DNA of 48,287 nucleotides from Ruminococcus sp. (GCA_017481395.1 JAFUPE010000059.1:1-48287); one strand, 5' to 3'. Positions 7,617-16,919 are shown, numbered from the stretch's first letter. A program made the numbers and translations. Notes: generated by a model from the letters alone, not told the origin.

Positions 7617-9056
7617 ATGGCAGAGAATAAAAAAATGGTAGAGGCTATTACCAGCCGTGACGAGGATTTCGCAAAATGGTATACCGACATTGTAAAAAAG
7701 GCAGAGCTTGTTGACTATTCAGGCGTTAAGGGTTGTATGGTAATTCGCCCTTACGGCTACGGCATCTGGGAAAATATCCAAAAGGATTTGGACCGCCGCT
7801 TTAAGGAAACAGGCCATGAAAACGTATATATGCCTATGTTTATTCCCGAAAGCCTTCTTCAGAAAGAGAAGGACCACGTCGAGGGTTTTGCTCCCGAGTG
7901 TGCTTGGGTAACCGTTGGCGGCAGCGAAAAGCTTACAGAGAGACTTTGTGTAAGACCTACTTCAGAAACTCTTTTCTGCGAGCATTATGCTAAGATTATC
8001 AATACTTACAGAGATTTGCCTAAGCTTTACAACCAGTGGTGCTCTGTAGTTCGTTGGGAAAAGACAACAAGACCCTTCCTCAGAACCTCTGAGTTCTTAT
8101 GGCAGGAAGGCCACACAATGCACGAAACCAAGGAAGAAGCAGAGGAAGAAACACTCAAAATGCTTAAGGTTTATCAGGACTTTTACAAGGAAACCCTTGC
8201 TATTCCTGCGGTTGTTGGTAAAAAGACAGAGAAAGAAAAGTTTGCAGGTGCCGAGGCTACTTATACAATTGAGCCTATGATGCACAACGGCGTTGCTTTA
8301 CAGGGTGGTACAACCCACTACTTCGGCGACGGCTTTGCAAAGAGCTTTGACATTACATATCAGGGCAGAGACAATAAGCTTCACTATCCCCACCAGACCT
8401 CTTGGGGTGTTTCAACCCGTATGATTGGTGCAATTATCATGGTGCATGGCGACGACGACGGTTTGGTGCTTCCTCCCAAGGTTGCTCCTATTCAGGTTGC
8501 TCTTATTCCTATTGCTCAGCATAAGGAGGGCGTTCTTGACAAGGTTTACGAGGTAGCCGAAGTGCTTAAGAAGGACTTCAGAGTTAAGGTTGACGCTTCT
8601 GATAAGGCTCCCGGCTGGAAGTTTAGCGAGTACGAGATGAAGGGTGTGCCTGTTCGCGTGGAATTAGGCCCCAAGGATATCGAGAAAAACCAGTGTGTAA
8701 TCGTTCGCAGAGATAACAGAGAAAAGATTTTTGTATCTCTTGATAACCTTGCTGAGGAAGTTCAGAAGGCACTTGACGCAGTTCACGAGGCTATGTACGA
8801 AAAGGCACTTAAAAATATGCAGGAGAAAACCTTTGAAGCAAGAAGCTACGAGGAATTTATCGACACCGCTGAGAATAAACCCGGCTTTATCAAGGCTATG
8901 TGGTGTGGCGAAAAAGAGTGCGAAGAAAAGCTTAAGGAGGTTACCGGCGGCGTTAAGTCCCGTTGTATACCCTTTGAGGAAGAGCACCTTGCTGACACCT
9001 GCGTATGCTGCGGCAAACCTGCCAAGCATATGGTTTACTGGGGCAAGCAGTATTAA
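7617..9056 (+). CDS. proS: Prolyl-tRNA synthetase, archaeal/eukaryote-type
   Basis: The 479-residue class II synthetase charges tRNA-Pro. It is the short ProS type 3 form found in some Clostridia and related to archaeal enzymes, without the inserted editing domain of the E. coli type. Visible motifs are RPTSETLF (motif 2 region), [15 protein letters not shown] and the class II core [10 protein letters not shown]. The C-terminal extension has a Cys set ([15 protein letters not shown]) and ends in a Tyr, as in this type. GAGGTG at 7605-7610 sits 6 nt before ATG 7617, so I prefer this to an upstream in-frame ATG at 7557, which would place the start inside the promoter. Confidence 0.95.
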   Translation: MAENKKMVEAITSRDEDFAKWYTDIVKKAELVDYSGVKGCMVIRPYGYGIWENIQKDLDRRFKETGHENVYMPMFIPESLLQKEKDHVEGFAPECAWVTVGGSEKLTERLCVRPTSETLFCEHYAKIINTYRDLPKLYNQWCSVVRWEKTTRPFLRTSEFLWQEGHTMHETKEEAEEETLKMLKVYQDFYKETLAIPAVVGKKTEKEKFAGAEATYTIEPMMHNGVALQGGTTHYFGDGFAKSFDITYQGRDNKLHYPHQTSWGVSTRMIGAIIMVHGDDDGLVLPPKVAPIQVALIPIAQHKEGVLDKVYEVAEVLKKDFRVKVDASDKAPGWKFSEYEMKGVPVRVELGPKDIEKNQCVIVRRDNREKIFVSLDNLAEEVQKALDAVHEAMYEKALKNMQEKTFEARSYEEFIDTAENKPGFIKAMWCGEKECEEKLKEVTGGVKSRCIPFEEEHLADTCVCCGKPAKHMVYWGKQY

Positions 9057-9065
9057 TAAGAATTT

Positions 9066-9095
9066 AAACGGAAGTGGTGACACTTCCGTTTTTTG
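9066..9095 (+). terminator. Intrinsic terminator of proS
   Basis: A perfect 11-bp stem (9066-9076 / 9081-9091) with a GTGA loop is followed by a T run. Confidence 0.92.
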
Positions 9096-9109
9096 CTTAA
9101 ATTCTTCGA

Positions 9110-9138
9110 TTGACTATGACTTTTAAATCGTATATAAT
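9110..9138 (+). promoter_or_regulatory. Sigma-A promoter of the sortase-LCP pair
   Basis: TTGACT (9110-9115), a 17-bp spacer and a perfect TATAAT (9133-9138) precede the sortase gene. Confidence 0.8.
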
Positions 9139-9174
9139 TAATGTGTGTAGGTATTTACAGAAAGGAGAACCGAG

Positions 9175-9951
9175 ATGAAAAATCTTAAGGCTAAAAAGCT
9201 TATGGGGTTTATATCGCTTACGTTATGCCTTTGCGTTTTTGCAGGGCTTATGTCAGCTTGTCAGCCTGATGCTCCCGACGTGTACAATACTACCGTGCCT
9301 ACTACTGTGGCTTCAAATACAGGCGAAAGTGTGCCTGAGGTTACCGAGGAGGTTTTGCCCCAGAACCCTATAAATTTTGAGGAGCTTCAGGGCATAAACA
9401 AGGACCTTTACGCTTGGCTTAAAATTCCAAATACTGTTATTGACTACCCCGTAGCTCAAAGCGGTAACGAGGACGACAACTACTATCTGCACCGCGATTA
9501 TATGGGCAACTATGACTTTGCAGGCACAATTTACTCTCAGCGTCACAACACAAAATATTTTGTTGAAAGAGTAACCGTGCTTTACGGTCATAATATGCTT
9601 GACGGCTCTATGTTTGCAGAGATTCATAAGTTTTCTGACCCCGAATTTTTCGATGAAAATGACACAATTTATGTTTATATACCTGGGCACATCTTAACCT
9701 ATAAGGTTTTTGCCGCTTATGATTATGACGACAGGCATATTATGAACAGCTTTGATTTTTATGATGACGAGGTGTACGAGCAGTATCTTAAGGACTGCCT
9801 TAATCCTCATTCGGCAAACGCTATGGTAAGAGAAGGTGTTGAGCTTGACCTTGACAGCAAAATTCTTACCTTAAGCACTTGTCACGATTATAATTCAAGC
9901 CTGAGGTTTTTAGTACAGGGGGTGCTTGTTGATGACCAAAGAACCCGATAA
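9175..9951 (+). CDS. Class B sortase with possible lipoprotein signal
   Basis: This 258-residue protein is a class B sortase, a transpeptidase joining surface proteins to peptidoglycan. The triad is His139 (YGHNM), Cys236 (LSTCHDYN) and Arg244 (SLRFLV). The N-terminus has a hydrophobic segment ending in LMSAC, so Cys29 could be lipidated; sortases usually have a plain transmembrane anchor. A Thr/Pro-rich spacer (about 35-62) precedes the catalytic domain. AAAGGAG at 9161-9167 fixes the start. The LCP gene overlaps its end by 20 nt. A candidate substrate with an SPTTG motif is encoded at 43881-44402. Confidence 0.9.
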   Translation: MKNLKAKKLMGFISLTLCLCVFAGLMSACQPDAPDVYNTTVPTTVASNTGESVPEVTEEVLPQNPINFEELQGINKDLYAWLKIPNTVIDYPVAQSGNEDDNYYLHRDYMGNYDFAGTIYSQRHNTKYFVERVTVLYGHNMLDGSMFAEIHKFSDPEFFDENDTIYVYIPGHILTYKVFAAYDYDDRHIMNSFDFYDDEVYEQYLKDCLNPHSANAMVREGVELDLDSKILTLSTCHDYNSSLRFLVQGVLVDDQRTR

Positions 9952-11266
9952 TTTTAAAAATGAAATTAATGAAATTAAAGTCGTAGAGGTAAACTCACAG
10001 CCCGAGACTACTGCTGACAAAGCACCTAAAAATACAGAAGAGCCTGAGGGTGAATTAAAAAGCAGCCTTAAAACAAACGAGTATGACGACTTTATTTTTA
10101 CAAAGTACCATGGCAGGCGTAAGGGGCTTTTAAGCCATTCGGGTAATCACAACACTACAGCTTCTTATTCTTCCAAAAACCACTTTGTAAAGGAAGTCAA
10201 GGTTTCTCGGCGTAAAAGAAAAAAGCCTTGGTACAAAAAGCTTCTTGTTATTTTGGGTATTGTTTTAGCTTCAATTATAGCTTTACTGCTGATTGCTGTG
10301 GGCGTGTTCTTTATTCTTAAAGAAGCAGGTGTTTCTCAGCTTACAGGCGGAGAGGTTAATATGACTGCTCCGGTTATCGAGAACGCAGGCGTATCGGTAG
10401 ATAATTCACGCAACACCATAACCTACAACGGTAATACCTATGCCTATAATAACAATATGACGTCTATACTTTGTATAGGCGTCGACAAAACAGACGGCTT
10501 AGGGCTTGAGGACGAGCTTGTAGGTACAGGCGGTCAGGCTGATGCCCTTTATCTTATTGCTCTGGATACCGCCACAGGCGAAACTAACGTTATTGGTATT
10601 TCCCGTGATATTTACAGTGACATAGGCGTTTACTCTGCCGATGGAGTTTATACAGGCACCGAAAATGCCCAGCTTTGCTTAGCCTTTGCTTACGGTGATG
10701 GTAAGGATGAAAGCTGTAAAAATACTGTAAATGCCGTCACAAGGCTTTTCTACAATCTGCCCATTAACTCTTACTTTGCCCTCGAGCTTGGTGCAATTTC
10801 AGAGCTTAACGATGCTGTGGGCGGGGTTACGGTAACCTTGACTGACAACTACCTTTATCACTCAATGGGTCTGCCACCCGCAGGCTCTACGGTTACCCTT
10901 TACGGAGACGAGGCAAGAGCTTTTCTGCGGTACCGCGAAGTAAGCGAGCTTAATTCCAGTGTGGACAGAATGAACCGCCAGCTTCAGTATCTTGAGGGCT
11001 TCGGCAAAAAAGCTATTGAGATGACCAAACAGGATTTGACTACTCCGGTTACCTTATTTAATATTGTCAAGGATTATTCAGTTACAAATCTTAATGCATC
11101 TAAGATTTCCGCATTGGGATATACAGTTGCAACCTCAGGTGCAGAGGTCGAGTTTAAAAAGGTGCCCGGTGAGGTTATTCACAACGGCGAATATGCCGAA
11201 TATGTGGTAGACGAACAGGGTATGCTTGAGCTGATTCTTGACGCTTATTATCAACCCGTAAATTAA
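9932..11266 (+). CDS. LytR-CpsA-Psr (LCP) family glycopolymer transferase
   Basis: The 444-residue protein has a long charged cytoplasmic N-terminus (about 1-95) ending in RRKRKKPWYKK, one transmembrane helix (about 105-130) and an extracellular LCP domain. LCP signatures are SILCIGVDKTDG, GGQADALYLIALD, ISRDIYSD, AISELNDAVGGV and the Arg-rich FLRYREVSELNSSVDRMNRQLQYL. LCP proteins move teichoic acids or capsular polymers from lipid carriers to peptidoglycan. ATG 9932 has GGGGGTG 7 nt upstream and overlaps the sortase gene by 20 nt, so translation is probably coupled. Pairing of an LCP protein with a sortase suggests a joint job in wall decoration (inference). Confidence 0.9.
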   Translation: MTKEPDNFKNEINEIKVVEVNSQPETTADKAPKNTEEPEGELKSSLKTNEYDDFIFTKYHGRRKGLLSHSGNHNTTASYSSKNHFVKEVKVSRRKRKKPWYKKLLVILGIVLASIIALLLIAVGVFFILKEAGVSQLTGGEVNMTAPVIENAGVSVDNSRNTITYNGNTYAYNNNMTSILCIGVDKTDGLGLEDELVGTGGQADALYLIALDTATGETNVIGISRDIYSDIGVYSADGVYTGTENAQLCLAFAYGDGKDESCKNTVNAVTRLFYNLPINSYFALELGAISELNDAVGGVTVTLTDNYLYHSMGLPPAGSTVTLYGDEARAFLRYREVSELNSSVDRMNRQLQYLEGFGKKAIEMTKQDLTTPVTLFNIVKDYSVTNLNASKISALGYTVATSGAEVEFKKVPGEVIHNGEYAEYVVDEQGMLELILDAYYQPVN

Positions 11267-11278
11267 TCAAAGAACTTA

Positions 11279-11311
11279 AAACGCCCGAACCTTATGTTCG
11301 GGCGTTTTTCT
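11279..11311 (+). terminator. Bidirectional terminator between LCP and metH
   Basis: A perfect 12-bp stem (11279-11290 / 11296-11307) with a CTTAT loop has T runs on both strands and lies between convergent genes. Confidence 0.92.
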
Positions 11312-11313
11312 GT

Positions 11314-13686
11314 TTATAAGCTTTCAAAATATTCGTCGCAAAGCCGTACCGATTGCATTGCATCCTTGGCATAAAAGTCAGCGTTTATCATTTTGGCGTA
11401 TTCCTCGGAAAGAACAGCGCCGCCTACCATTACCTTAGTATCAGGAACTTTTGCGTTAAGTGCCTTGATGGTTTCTTCCATAGACACAACGGTGGTAGTC
11501 ATAAGTGCCGACAAAAGCACTATTTTAACGTTGTTTTTAATTGCGGCATCTACGATTTTTTCGGCAGGCACATCCTTGCCGAGGTCAATAACCTCGTAGC
11601 CGTAGTTTTCAAGCAAAAGCTTTACTATGTTTTTACCTATGTCGTGAATATCGCCCTTAACCGTGGCAATAACAAGACGTCTGCCGTTGGTGGCTTTATT
11701 CCCCTTTTCGTTAAGCTTTGCCTTAATTTCGTTAAAGGCTGCCTTTGCCGCTTCGGCACTCATTAAAAGAGAGGGCAGGTAAATGGTGCCTTTTTCAAAG
11801 CCTTCGCCTACCTTATCAAGGGCTGGTATAACCTGAGCTTTTACAAGCTCCATGGGCTCGGTACTTTCAAGTGCGGTCTTCGTAAGTTCGGTGCTTTTTT
11901 GACTCAATCCGTTTTCAATAGCTTCTTTTAAGGTAAGGCTGTCCGTGCTTGCTGTGGTATTAGCGGTGCCTTCGTTTTGCTCGCTCATAACTCTTTCGAT
12001 TATTTCCTCAGCAAAGGCGTCAAAGGAGCCTGTGTCGGGATTTTTGGCGGCGTTCATCATAAGAGATGAATGAGGATTCATAATTGCACCCTTAAGCCCT
12101 GCACCAAGTGCAAGAGCGAAAAATTCGGAGTTCACCTTATCCCTCAGGGGCAAGCCGAAAGAAACGTTAGAAACGCCTAAAACCGTATTTACCCCCATTT
12201 CTGTTACGCCTTTAATTGCATCAAGTGTAACCTTTGCTGCGTTTTTGTCAGCGCTTATAGCCATTGTCAAGGTGTCTACGATAATATCTTTTTTATCAAT
12301 TCCGTATTTTTGGGCTTCATCAATAATTTTTTTGGCGATTTCTATTCTGCCTGCGGCAGTTTCAGGGATACCGTTTTCGTCAAGGGTAAGTGCAACCACG
12401 GCCGCACCGTATTTTTTGGCTAAGGGCAAAACTGTATCCATAGATTCCTGTTTGCCGTTAACCGAATTTATAAGGGGCTTGCCGTTATAAATCCTAAGTG
12501 CCTTTTCCAAGGCAAAGGGGTTGGCGGTGTCAATCTGCAAGGGTAAATCCGTAACGCCCTGCAATGCCTTTACGGTTTCGAAGAGCACTTCTGCTTCGTT
12601 GATTTCGGGCAGGCCACAGTTTACGTCAAGCATATCTGCTCCTGCCTTTTGCTGATAAATACCCTCGCTTAAAATAAACGAAAGGTCATTGTCTCTGAAG
12701 GCTTGCTTAACTCGGCTTTTGCCTGTAGGGTTTATACGCTCGCCAATAAGTACAGGCTTGTTTCCCCATTCTACGGCGTGGGTGTAGGAGCTTACCAGGG
12801 TGTGTCTTTTCTTTTCTATGGTTTTTGGGGTTTTGTTCTTTAAGATGTCTGCAATTTTGCGTATGTACTCTGGAGTTGTACCGCAACAACCGCCTACAAT
12901 TCGTACTCCTAAATCCACAGCCTTTTCTATAGATTTTGCGAAATCCTCGGGCGTAACATCAAAAACAGTCTTGCCGTCTATTACCTTAGGAAGTCCTGCA
13001 TTAGGCATCATAAGGGTGGGGGTAGAGCTGTACTTCATAAAATCAGGAAGAATTTTAAGCATTTTTTCAGGGCCTAAGGAGCAGTTAAGTCCTATGGCGT
13101 CAACTCCCAATCCTTCAAGCATAGCTGTCATTGCTACCGCATCGGCACCTGTCATAAGCTTTTCTTTTTCGTCGTAAACGTTGCTGACAAATACAGGAAG
13201 TCGGCTTAACTCCTTCGCCGCCAAAACTGCCGCCTTGGTTTCGTAAGAGTCGTTCATGGTTTCAATAATTATAAGGTCAGCTCGCTCATCGGCGATTTTT
13301 ATTGTTTTGGCAAAAATTTCGTAGGCTTCTTCAAAGCTTAAATCGCCAAATGGCGAAAGAAGCCTTCCCAAAGGGCCGATGTCAAGGGCGATATACTTAC
13401 CCTTAAAGCTTTTTCTTGCCTTTTCAGCACAGTTAAAAGCTCCGTCAATAACCGCCTTAAGCTCACTCTCGGTAAATTTAAGCAGATTTGCTCCGAAGGT
13501 GTTAAGGGTTATTACGTCTGCTCCTGCTTCAAGGTATTCGCGGTGGATATCTGTAATTACCTCGGGATGGGAAAGATTGTAGGTTTCGGGCAGTACATTC
13601 TTGGAGAGCTTTTTTGCCTGAAGCATGGTGCCCATGGCACCGTCGAATATAATTATTTCTTTTAAAAGCTTTTCTTTAATTGTCAT
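11314..13686 (-). CDS. metH: Cobalamin-dependent methionine synthase lacking the reactivation domain
   Basis: The 790-residue enzyme transfers the methyl group of methyl-tetrahydrofolate to homocysteine via cobalamin. Residues 1-285 are the homocysteine/zinc domain (zinc ligands Cys202, Cys267 and Cys268). About 310-560 is the pterin-binding domain (GERINPTGKSR). About 580-665 is the B12 cap and about 668-790 the B12-binding domain (GDIHDIGKN; DxHxxG with His681). The usual C-terminal AdoMet reactivation domain is absent and is encoded by the gene just upstream, which explains the length of 790 rather than about 1200. ATG 13686 has AAGGA about 10 nt upstream and overlaps that gene by 11 nt. 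Confidence 0.95.
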   Translation of the reverse strand: MTIKEKLLKEIIIFDGAMGTMLQAKKLSKNVLPETYNLSHPEVITDIHREYLEAGADVITLNTFGANLLKFTESELKAVIDGAFNCAEKARKSFKGKYIALDIGPLGRLLSPFGDLSFEEAYEIFAKTIKIADERADLIIIETMNDSYETKAAVLAAKELSRLPVFVSNVYDEKEKLMTGADAVAMTAMLEGLGVDAIGLNCSLGPEKMLKILPDFMKYSSTPTLMMPNAGLPKVIDGKTVFDVTPEDFAKSIEKAVDLGVRIVGGCCGTTPEYIRKIADILKNKTPKTIEKKRHTLVSSYTHAVEWGNKPVLIGERINPTGKSRVKQAFRDNDLSFILSEGIYQQKAGADMLDVNCGLPEINEAEVLFETVKALQGVTDLPLQIDTANPFALEKALRIYNGKPLINSVNGKQESMDTVLPLAKKYGAAVVALTLDENGIPETAAGRIEIAKKIIDEAQKYGIDKKDIIVDTLTMAISADKNAAKVTLDAIKGVTEMGVNTVLGVSNVSFGLPLRDKVNSEFFALALGAGLKGAIMNPHSSLMMNAAKNPDTGSFDAFAEEIIERVMSEQNEGTANTTASTDSLTLKEAIENGLSQKSTELTKTALESTEPMELVKAQVIPALDKVGEGFEKGTIYLPSLLMSAEAAKAAFNEIKAKLNEKGNKATNGRRLVIATVKGDIHDIGKNIVKLLLENYGYEVIDLGKDVPAEKIVDAAIKNNVKIVLLSALMTTTVVSMEETIKALNAKVPDTKVMVGGAVLSEEYAKMINADFYAKDAMQSVRLCDEYFESL

Positions 13687-14278
13687 AGCTATTGCATCCT
13701 TTCAGCGGAATTACCGCCGTAACAGACTTGGAAGGGACTAACATCAGCGAGCTTGTAAGAGTTACTCCGATGTTAAGCTGTGTCGAAAGCAGCGACACAA
13801 TGCGTTTTTGATAATCAATGGGGAAATCCGAGTAGCCCGGCGAGAAACGCCGTTGTTTATCGACTTCGAAACAGCCTTTGCAAAGCTTGTTGCAAAGAGC
13901 CTCAACGGCGGCTGCCGATATGGCATCTATCATAAGCGCCAACGAGGGCTCAACCATTGAGTAGCGGCTAATTAATCTGTCGGCTTCAATTCCTGCGGTT
14001 GCCGCCATTATGGCGCACCTGTCTGCACCCTTTAAAAATTTCTTTAATCCCAAGCTCTTTATTTCTTCATTGTCAATTATAACGCCACTGTCGGTGTAAG
14101 AAACCGAAAAGCACTTGTAAACAGCTTTAGGCTTTACGCATTGACTTAAAAGCTCAAACGCCTTGTTAAAAAGATTAAGGGTGTTTTCGTCAGCATTTCC
14201 CTTTACACCTGCATATCGCAAGGCTTCAGCCTTGTTTATATTAAGCTCTGAAAAGTGAACCTCTGTTTTATTAATCAT
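13676..14278 (-). CDS. Stand-alone methionine synthase reactivation domain protein
   Basis: This 200-residue protein matches the AdoMet-binding activation domain that is fused to MetH in most bacteria. RFSPGYSDFPIDYQ corresponds to the family's R-x-(A/S)-P-G-Y motif, and TSSLMLVPSKSVTAVIPL to the conserved C-terminal strand. It would reductively methylate oxidised cob(II)alamin in MetH using AdoMet. It lies between metF and metH, overlapping both (8 nt and 11 nt). ATG 14278 has CGGAG 8 nt upstream, which favours it over the longer in-frame start. The partner reductase is not in the window. Confidence 0.88.
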   Translation of the reverse strand: MINKTEVHFSELNINKAEALRYAGVKGNADENTLNLFNKAFELLSQCVKPKAVYKCFSVSYTDSGVIIDNEEIKSLGLKKFLKGADRCAIMAATAGIEADRLISRYSMVEPSLALMIDAISAAAVEALCNKLCKGCFEVDKQRRFSPGYSDFPIDYQKRIVSLLSTQLNIGVTLTSSLMLVPSKSVTAVIPLKGCNSYDN

Positions 14279-15140
14279 TAATAATCTCCGAAAGATTTTC
14301 CTGAATTTTCTTAGCGACATAGGGCTTGTTCATACTGTACACATGAACGTTTTTGATACCGTTTGCATAAAGGTCAATAATCTGCTCGGTAGCATAGGCA
14401 ATACCTGCCTGTGCCATAGCCGCAGGCTTGTCGCCGAAGCGTTCTGCAATTTTAATGAAGCGTTTAGGTAAAACTGTGCCCGAAAGTTCGCAGGCACGCA
14501 TAATCTGTTTGGCGTTTGTAATTGGCATAATACCTGCTACTATTGGTACAAAGATACCTTTTTTTCTCAGCTTGTCTATATAAGAATATAAGATTTCGTT
14601 GTCGAAAAACATCTGTGTTGTAAGGAACGAACAGCCTGCATCTACCTTTTTAGCGATATTTTTAATGTCCTCGTCAAGGCTTTGACACTCAATATGTCCC
14701 TCAGGATAGCAAGCACCGCCAATGCAGAAGTCGCCCTGCTTTTTGATTTCATAAATGAGCTCTGATGCGTACTTAAAAGCACCAAAACCGCTGCTTTCCA
14801 TACCCTTTGGAATATCACCTCTGAGAGCAAGGATGTTTTCGATTCCTGCGTTTTTAAGCTGGGCAATTTGGCTAAGTATTCTTTCTTTGTCTGATGAAAC
14901 GCAGGTAAGATGTGCCAGAGCGGTTACGCCGTGGTTTTTCTCAATATCTTCTGCAATATTTACGGTAAAGTCGCTGGTGCCTCCTCCTGCACCGTAGGTA
15001 ACACTCATATAATCAGGCCTTAGGTCGGCAATTTCGCCGATTGCTCCCTTTACCTTTTCAAAGGAATCCTGAGCCTTTGGGGGGAAAACCTCGAAAGATA
15101 AGGTGGGAGTTGAGAGAGAAAAAAGCTCTTTAAGCTTCAT
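14271..15140 (-). CDS. metF: Methylenetetrahydrofolate reductase
   Basis: The 289-residue TIM-barrel flavoenzyme reduces 5,10-methylene-THF to 5-methyl-THF, the methyl donor for MetH. Family segments are TLSFEVFPPK, DYMSVTYGAGGG, HLTCVSSDKERI, NILALRGDIP and FLTTQMFFDNE. GGAGGTG 5 nt before ATG 15140 decides the start over an upstream in-frame start at 15191. It is first in the metF - reactivation domain - metH operon, so the three products form one complete methyl-transfer route. No SAM-responsive leader is visible. Confidence 0.95.
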   Translation of the reverse strand: MKLKELFSLSTPTLSFEVFPPKAQDSFEKVKGAIGEIADLRPDYMSVTYGAGGGTSDFTVNIAEDIEKNHGVTALAHLTCVSSDKERILSQIAQLKNAGIENILALRGDIPKGMESSGFGAFKYASELIYEIKKQGDFCIGGACYPEGHIECQSLDEDIKNIAKKVDAGCSFLTTQMFFDNEILYSYIDKLRKKGIFVPIVAGIMPITNAKQIMRACELSGTVLPKRFIKIAERFGDKPAAMAQAGIAYATEQIIDLYANGIKNVHVYSMNKPYVAKKIQENLSEIIND

Positions 15141-15162
15141 AAAAACACCTCCATATTTTATA

Positions 15163-15191
15163 ATTATACCAACTGAATCTCTATATGTCAA
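15163..15191 (-). promoter_or_regulatory. Sigma-A promoter of the metF-metH operon
   Basis: On the minus strand a perfect TTGACA (15191-15186) and a perfect TATAAT (15168-15163) are 17 bp apart. The leader is only about 15-20 nt, leaving no room for a riboswitch. Confidence 0.88.
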
Positions 15192-15225
15192 AATCTGTAA
15201 TTAACGTAATGTTCATAAAAAGCTA

Positions 15226-15254
15226 TTGTTTTTGCCAAAAAGTGATGATACAAT
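15226..15254 (+). promoter_or_regulatory. Promoter of the zinc-ribbon membrane gene
   Basis: TTGTTT (15226-15231) and TACAAT (15249-15254) are 17 bp apart. TGA directly before the -10 makes it an extended -10. Confidence 0.55.
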
Positions 15255-15285
15255 ATCAGTTAGTAATTGTTAAGGAGATTTTTAA

Positions 15286-15705
15286 ATGGGCTTTATGCAG
15301 AAAATACAGCAGTTTATGTATGGTAGAAACGGCTTTGACTCTTATTCGTTCTTCTTGTTTATTGTGGCACTGCTGATTTCTACCGCTAACTTTTTTGTGT
15401 GGGGTTACTGGGCTTCTCTTATAATGTATGCGGTTCAGCTTCTTATATTAGGTTACGCCACATTTCGTATTCTTTCGAAGAATGTTTATAAAAGAAGTGC
15501 CGAAAACCGCAGATATCAGAAAATCTGGGGTGCTGTAAAGAGCTTCTTTGTGCTTCAGAAGAATCGCATAAGAGACATAAAAACTCACCGCTACAGAAAG
15601 TGCAAGTACTGCAAAGCAACCTTAAGGCTTAAAAGACGCAGAGGCAAGCATACCGTAAGGTGCCCCAAATGCCGTGGGGAGTTCAAAGTTAATATTATAG
15701 TATAA
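15286..15705 (+). CDS. Small membrane protein with C-terminal zinc ribbon
   Basis: The 139-residue protein has two hydrophobic helices (about 20-38 and 43-62), a basic cytoplasmic region, and a C-terminal zinc ribbon with CKYC (near residue 105) and CPKC (near 126). Such proteins are conserved in Clostridia without known function. TTAAGGAG upstream supports the start. It is monocistronic and followed by a hairpin-rich stretch. The strongly basic tail could bind nucleic acid, but this is inference. Confidence 0.75.
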   Translation: MGFMQKIQQFMYGRNGFDSYSFFLFIVALLISTANFFVWGYWASLIMYAVQLLILGYATFRILSKNVYKRSAENRRYQKIWGAVKSFFVLQKNRIRDIKTHRYRKCKYCKATLRLKRRRGKHTVRCPKCRGEFKVNIIV

Positions 15706-15722
15706 AAATACACCCTTGAGTA

Positions 15723-15758
15723 TATGCGAAATGTTCTGAGAGCATTTCGCATAAGTTT
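15723..15758 (+). terminator. Hairpin after the zinc-ribbon gene, possible terminator
   Basis: An 11-bp perfect stem (15723-15733 / 15743-15753) has an inner TCT/AGA extension and is followed by AGTTTTATTC. Confidence 0.6.
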
Positions 15759-15815
15759 TATTCGCCGATGGCGAGTTTTGTTGCTTAGCAGTGGTATTCG
15801 CTTGGCGAGTTTTTT
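15758..15815 (+). repeat. Cluster of short hairpins (array 3)
   Basis: Three small hairpins follow one another: TTCGCC-GAT-GGCGAG, TTGCTTAGCAG and TTCGCTTGGCGAG, joined by TTTTGT or GTGGTA. The style resembles arrays 1 and 2, but the ATGAAGT linker is missing, so membership of that family is uncertain. Confidence 0.4.
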
Positions 15816-15829
15816 AGAAAAATAAAATT

Positions 15830-15869
15830 AAGAGAAGCCTCTTAGTAAATAAGGGACTTCTCTTTTTTT
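15830..15869. terminator. Imperfect terminator between convergent genes
   Basis: AAGAGAAG (15830-15837) pairs with CTTCTCTT (15857-15864), followed by a T run on the plus strand. The inner part pairs imperfectly. Confidence 0.55.
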
Positions 15870-15906
15870 AGTTTGTTGGGTTTGTTTTTTACTTAAGGGT
15901 GAGTAA

Positions 15907-16887
15907 TTATTGTCTTGTTAAAATCTCAATTTCGTCGTCTATATTCCTGATTAAAAGCTTGTCGCCTGCACGCTTTACATATCCTGTGCCTGATTCGGTA
16001 TCGCCAAGCATTGAAACTGTCAGGTTAAGCACGCCGTTTTCAACAGAGTAGGTCATAGTTCCGGGGATAATGCCCATTGCAAGTATGGTGCCGGTGCCGT
16101 CGGCATTGAAAGTGTATGTAATGGGAACAGTTGCAGAGTTTGTTACTCCGAATATAGAAACTGTGCCGTCCTGCACAGTTGTCCAGGTGCCGGTGATATC
16201 GTCGTTTGAAATGTAACCCGGGGTAGGGTCGCCGTTTATGATAATCTGTGGTTCTTCTTTTACGCTTATATCAATTTCTTCAGGATGGGGGAAACCGCCC
16301 GTATTGGACGGCTGAATAATTGTAACTTCATCCTCAAAAATCGGAGGCTGTGGGTGTACGTGGATAATTGTTTCGGTAATGTATTCAAAGTAAACCTCAA
16401 TTATAGGCGGGTCGTCCTCAGGCGGGAACTGAGAGAGGATGATTTCGCCCTCGTTAAAGTTAATCTCATAGGTTTCGTCGCCGAAGATGTAAATGAAAGA
16501 GTCTTCGGGAAGCTCTACGGGTGTTCGGGTAAAAATAACTTTGTACTCCTTGTCTTCAAAGCTTAACTTTACAGTAAGCTTTTCGCTTTCCAAGGTGTAA
16601 TCTCCAGAGAGGTAATAGCTATCAGAAACGGCTGTGAAAACATTATTTTCAGCAGTAAAGGTTGCGTCAAAGGTTTCTTTGCCAAGAGTAACCGTACCTG
16701 TGCCGTCAACGTTAATATCAAGCTGAGGCTCGGAGTTAGGGCCGTACCATTTGCCCTGAAGTTCCTCGGCTATAACCGCCTTGTTGCCTTCGTTTGCACC
16801 TGTGCCATTGGTATTGCCGCTATTTCCGCAAGCACAAAGACCAAGCATCAGCATTGCCGCCAGAAATATCGCAAAAAATCTTTTCAT
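15907..16887 (-). CDS. Secreted lipoprotein with two beta-barrel-like repeats
   Basis: The 326-residue protein has a lipoprotein signal (lipobox LCAC, Cys20 lipidated). Two similar modules each open with a GKW or GTW motif and carry DGTGT turns: about 43-120 (LQGKWYG...DGTGTVTLG) and about 230-325 (ITGTWTTVQDG...DGTGTILAMG). They resemble the lipocalin-like/DUF5640-type modules of Clostridia lipoproteins. A Pro/acid-rich linker with HVHP (about 125-215) separates them. GGAGG upstream fixes the start. It has its own promoter and faces the gene at 15286 convergently. Ligand and role are unknown. Confidence 0.7.
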   Translation of the reverse strand: MKRFFAIFLAAMLMLGLCACGNSGNTNGTGANEGNKAVIAEELQGKWYGPNSEPQLDINVDGTGTVTLGKETFDATFTAENNVFTAVSDSYYLSGDYTLESEKLTVKLSFEDKEYKVIFTRTPVELPEDSFIYIFGDETYEINFNEGEIILSQFPPEDDPPIIEVYFEYITETIIHVHPQPPIFEDEVTIIQPSNTGGFPHPEEIDISVKEEPQIIINGDPTPGYISNDDITGTWTTVQDGTVSIFGVTNSATVPITYTFNADGTGTILAMGIIPGTMTYSVENGVLNLTVSMLGDTESGTGYVKRAGDKLLIRNIDDEIEILTRQ

Positions 16888-16919
16888 ACTTAAAACCTCC
16901 TCATATATTCTTTAATTTT

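Noticed and set aside
15141..15200. SAM-responsive riboswitch before the metF-metH operon
   Set aside because: The consensus promoter leaves a leader of under 20 nt, so no riboswitch fits.
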